This document shows positions 62,951 through 64,000 of a stretch of 64,000 nt of DNA, piece by piece (the first letter of the stretch is position 1; the number at the start of each line of letters is the position of its first letter). The notes under the pieces are model-generated. The model did no database searches and had not been told where the DNA came from. It worked only from the letters and a program-made list of their open reading frames with translations. This DNA comes from Ptiloglossa arizonensis (taxonomy: Eukaryota; Arthropoda; Insecta; Hymenoptera; Colletidae). Position numbers and translations under genes: made by a program. The DNA lies in NCBI RefSeq assembly GCF_051014685.1, contig NW_027478883.1:186001-250000 (forward strand). Reading direction: 5' to 3'.

Positions 62951-64000
62951 CTGAAAGTAGAAACTCGCCCAATTACAACGGTATGTGTACTTATCCCCTA
63001 GGCCACTCTAGTTGTTCGTTTCGAGCATCAGAACTGCGAAAATTTTGAGTTTCTCAAGCGTTTCTTACCTCCAAACTGCCATATCTTGCGAACGGATTGA
63101 CCAATCCGCAAAATTTCTGTTGCATCTGAAAGTACAAAACTCACCCGATTACAACGGTATGTGTAGTTTTCCCCTAGGCCGTTCCAGTTATTCGTTAAGA
63201 GCATCAGAACTGCGAAAATTTTGAGTTTCTCACGCGTTTCTTACCTCCAAACTGCCATATCTCGCGAACGGATTGTCCAATCCGCAAAATTTCTGCTGCA
63301 TCTGAAAGTAGAAACTCGCCCAATTACAACGGTATGCGTACTTCTCCCCTAGGCCGTTCTGGTTATTCGTTTCGAGCATCAGAACTGCGAAAATTTTGAA
63401 TTGCTCAAGCGTTTCTTACCTCCAAACTGCCATATCTCGCGAAAGGATTGACCAATCCGCAAAATTTCTGTTGCATCTGAAAGTAGTAACTCGCCCGATT
63501 ACAACGGTATGTGTTCTTTTCCCCTAGGTCGTGGTAGTTATTCGTTTCGAGCATCAGAACTGCGAAAATATTGAGTTTCTCAAGCGTTTCTTACATCCAA
63601 ACTGCCATATCTCGCGAACGGGTTGACCAATCCACAAAATTTCTGTTGCATCTGAAAGTAGAAACTCGCCCGATTACGACGGTATGCGTACTTTTCCCCT
63701 AGGCCGTTCTAGTTATGCTTGTCGAGCATCAGAACTGCGAAAATTTTGAGTTTCTCAAGCGTTTCTTACCTCCAAACTGCCATATCTCGCGAACGGATTG
63801 ACCAATCCGCTAAATTTCTGTTGCATCTGAAAGTAGAAACTCGCACGATTACAACGGTATGAGTAGTTTTCCCCTAGGCCGTTCTAGTTATTCGTTTCGA
63901 GCATTAGAACTGCGAAAATTTTGAGTTTCTCAAGCGTTTCTTACCTCCAAACTGCCATATCTCGCGAACGGATTGACCAATCCGCAAAATTTCTTTTGTA
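62951..64000 (+). repeat. Right-end block matching 11.5-12.3 kb
   Basis: The monomer order CCACTCTAG with ATCTTGCG, TTAAGAGC, GAATTGCTC/GAGTTGCTC, CGAAAGGATTG with GTAGTAACTC, GTGGTAG with AATATTGAG, GAACGGGTTG with GATTACGACGG, then TATGCTTGTCGAGC follows that of 11.55-12.3 kb, at an offset of 51448 bases (294 monomers less two bases). It is more diverged than the left copies. The array continues off the right edge. Confidence 0.83.

Larger units (their letters stand above)
1..64000 (+). repeat. 175-bp tandem satellite array, about 366 monomers
   Basis: The entire window consists of one head-to-tail satellite with a unit of 175 bp. Landmarks recur every 175 bases throughout: CCTAGG, then TTCGAGCATCAG, AAAATTTT, CTTACCTCCAAACTGCC, TCGCGA, a CGGATTGACCAATCCG dyad, GCATCTGAAAGTAG and GATTACAACGG. 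A clean example is 33071-33245. No inverted monomer and no foreign insertion was seen. Most monomers differ from the common form at a few positions, while copies at HOR distance are almost identical. The unit length is close to a nucleosome repeat, as in many centromeric satellites, so a centromeric or pericentromeric role is a reasonable inference, not something the sequence proves. I do not recognise the family. The strand is nominal. Confidence 0.98.

Noticed and set aside
1044..63224. Short open frames of 63-110 codons on both strands
   Set aside because: All translate the same satellite in one of a few frames (for example the ...SSIRTAKILSF... and ...NCENFEFLKRF... readings). They recur at monomer or HOR spacing, begin at chance ATG codons and end at fixed stops. 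No codon-level conservation or gene context is visible, so none is called as a CDS.
1..64000. CRISPR array
   Set aside because: The repeats are contiguous 175-bp units with no unique spacers, and there are no cas genes. The spacing reflects monomer length, not a repeat-spacer pattern.
1..64000. Ribosomal DNA spacer subrepeats or another gene-linked repeat
   Set aside because: No rRNA-like sequence is present, and 64 kb of one unit without a gene is much longer than usual spacer subrepeat blocks.
1..64000. Transposable element insertions, target-site duplications or inverted monomers
   Set aside because: I looked for breaks in the 175-bp register and for reversed landmark motifs. Every irregular spacing was a one- to few-base indel, so nothing supports an inserted element.
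1..64000. Telomeric repeats or a bacterial or phage genome segment
   Set aside because: No short G-rich telomere-type repeat is visible, and the absence of any real coding sequence over 64 kb rules out ordinary prokaryotic or phage DNA.

Overview
The whole window is one satellite DNA array. From base 1 to base 64000 it is built from head-to-tail copies of a unit of about 175 bp, roughly 366 monomers, all in the same orientation. I found no gene, tRNA, rRNA, transposon, CRISPR array or unique-sequence island. Counting each monomer from its CCTAGG site, the common unit has 45 C and 32 G in 175 bases (44% GC) and carries 13 CpG sites. This kind of long, uninterrupted, nucleosome-sized tandem array is typical of eukaryotic centromeric or pericentromeric heterochromatin. 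I do not recognise the family, so I cannot name the organism. An animal (for example an arthropod) and a plant are both possible.

The array is not a simple run of one monomer. Monomers fall into recognisable variant types, separated mainly by bases about 8-30 and 150-170 of the unit. These types recur in fixed orders, which makes higher-order repeats (HORs). By region: 1-15.2 kb is an older-looking mosaic with 13-monomer, 6-monomer, 3-monomer and 2-monomer duplications. 15.2-25.7 kb is a clear 11-monomer HOR (1925 bp) with three full copies, a partial copy upstream and two shortened copies downstream. 25.7-29.5 kb holds a linker and two 6-monomer (1050 bp) copies. 29.4-32.9 kb holds two 10-monomer (1750 bp) copies. 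33-45.5 kb holds a 9-monomer local duplication inside a large duplicated block (about 34.2-38.3 kb and 40.8-45.5 kb) whose copies differ by whole-monomer gains and losses. 45.5-51.4 kb is a mosaic with 4-monomer and 3-monomer duplications. 51.4-57.0 kb holds two 16-monomer copies (2801 bp), tagged by a 176-bp monomer. 57.0-58.7 kb is a shortened third copy. 58.7-64.0 kb is a mosaic that ends with the monomer order seen near 11.5-12.3 kb.

No genes act together here. The biology is in the array: repeated unequal exchange or replication slippage in register with the monomer, giving hybrid monomers at breakpoints, and possible structural motifs in the unit (a 16-bp dyad, an 8-bp inverted repeat, two A/T tracts 71 bp apart). 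Short open frames of 63-110 codons occur, but they are the satellite read in frame and I do not call them genes. One caution: almost all length changes are single bases in homopolymers, and they cluster in the first 3 kb, so part of the sequence may carry consensus errors.
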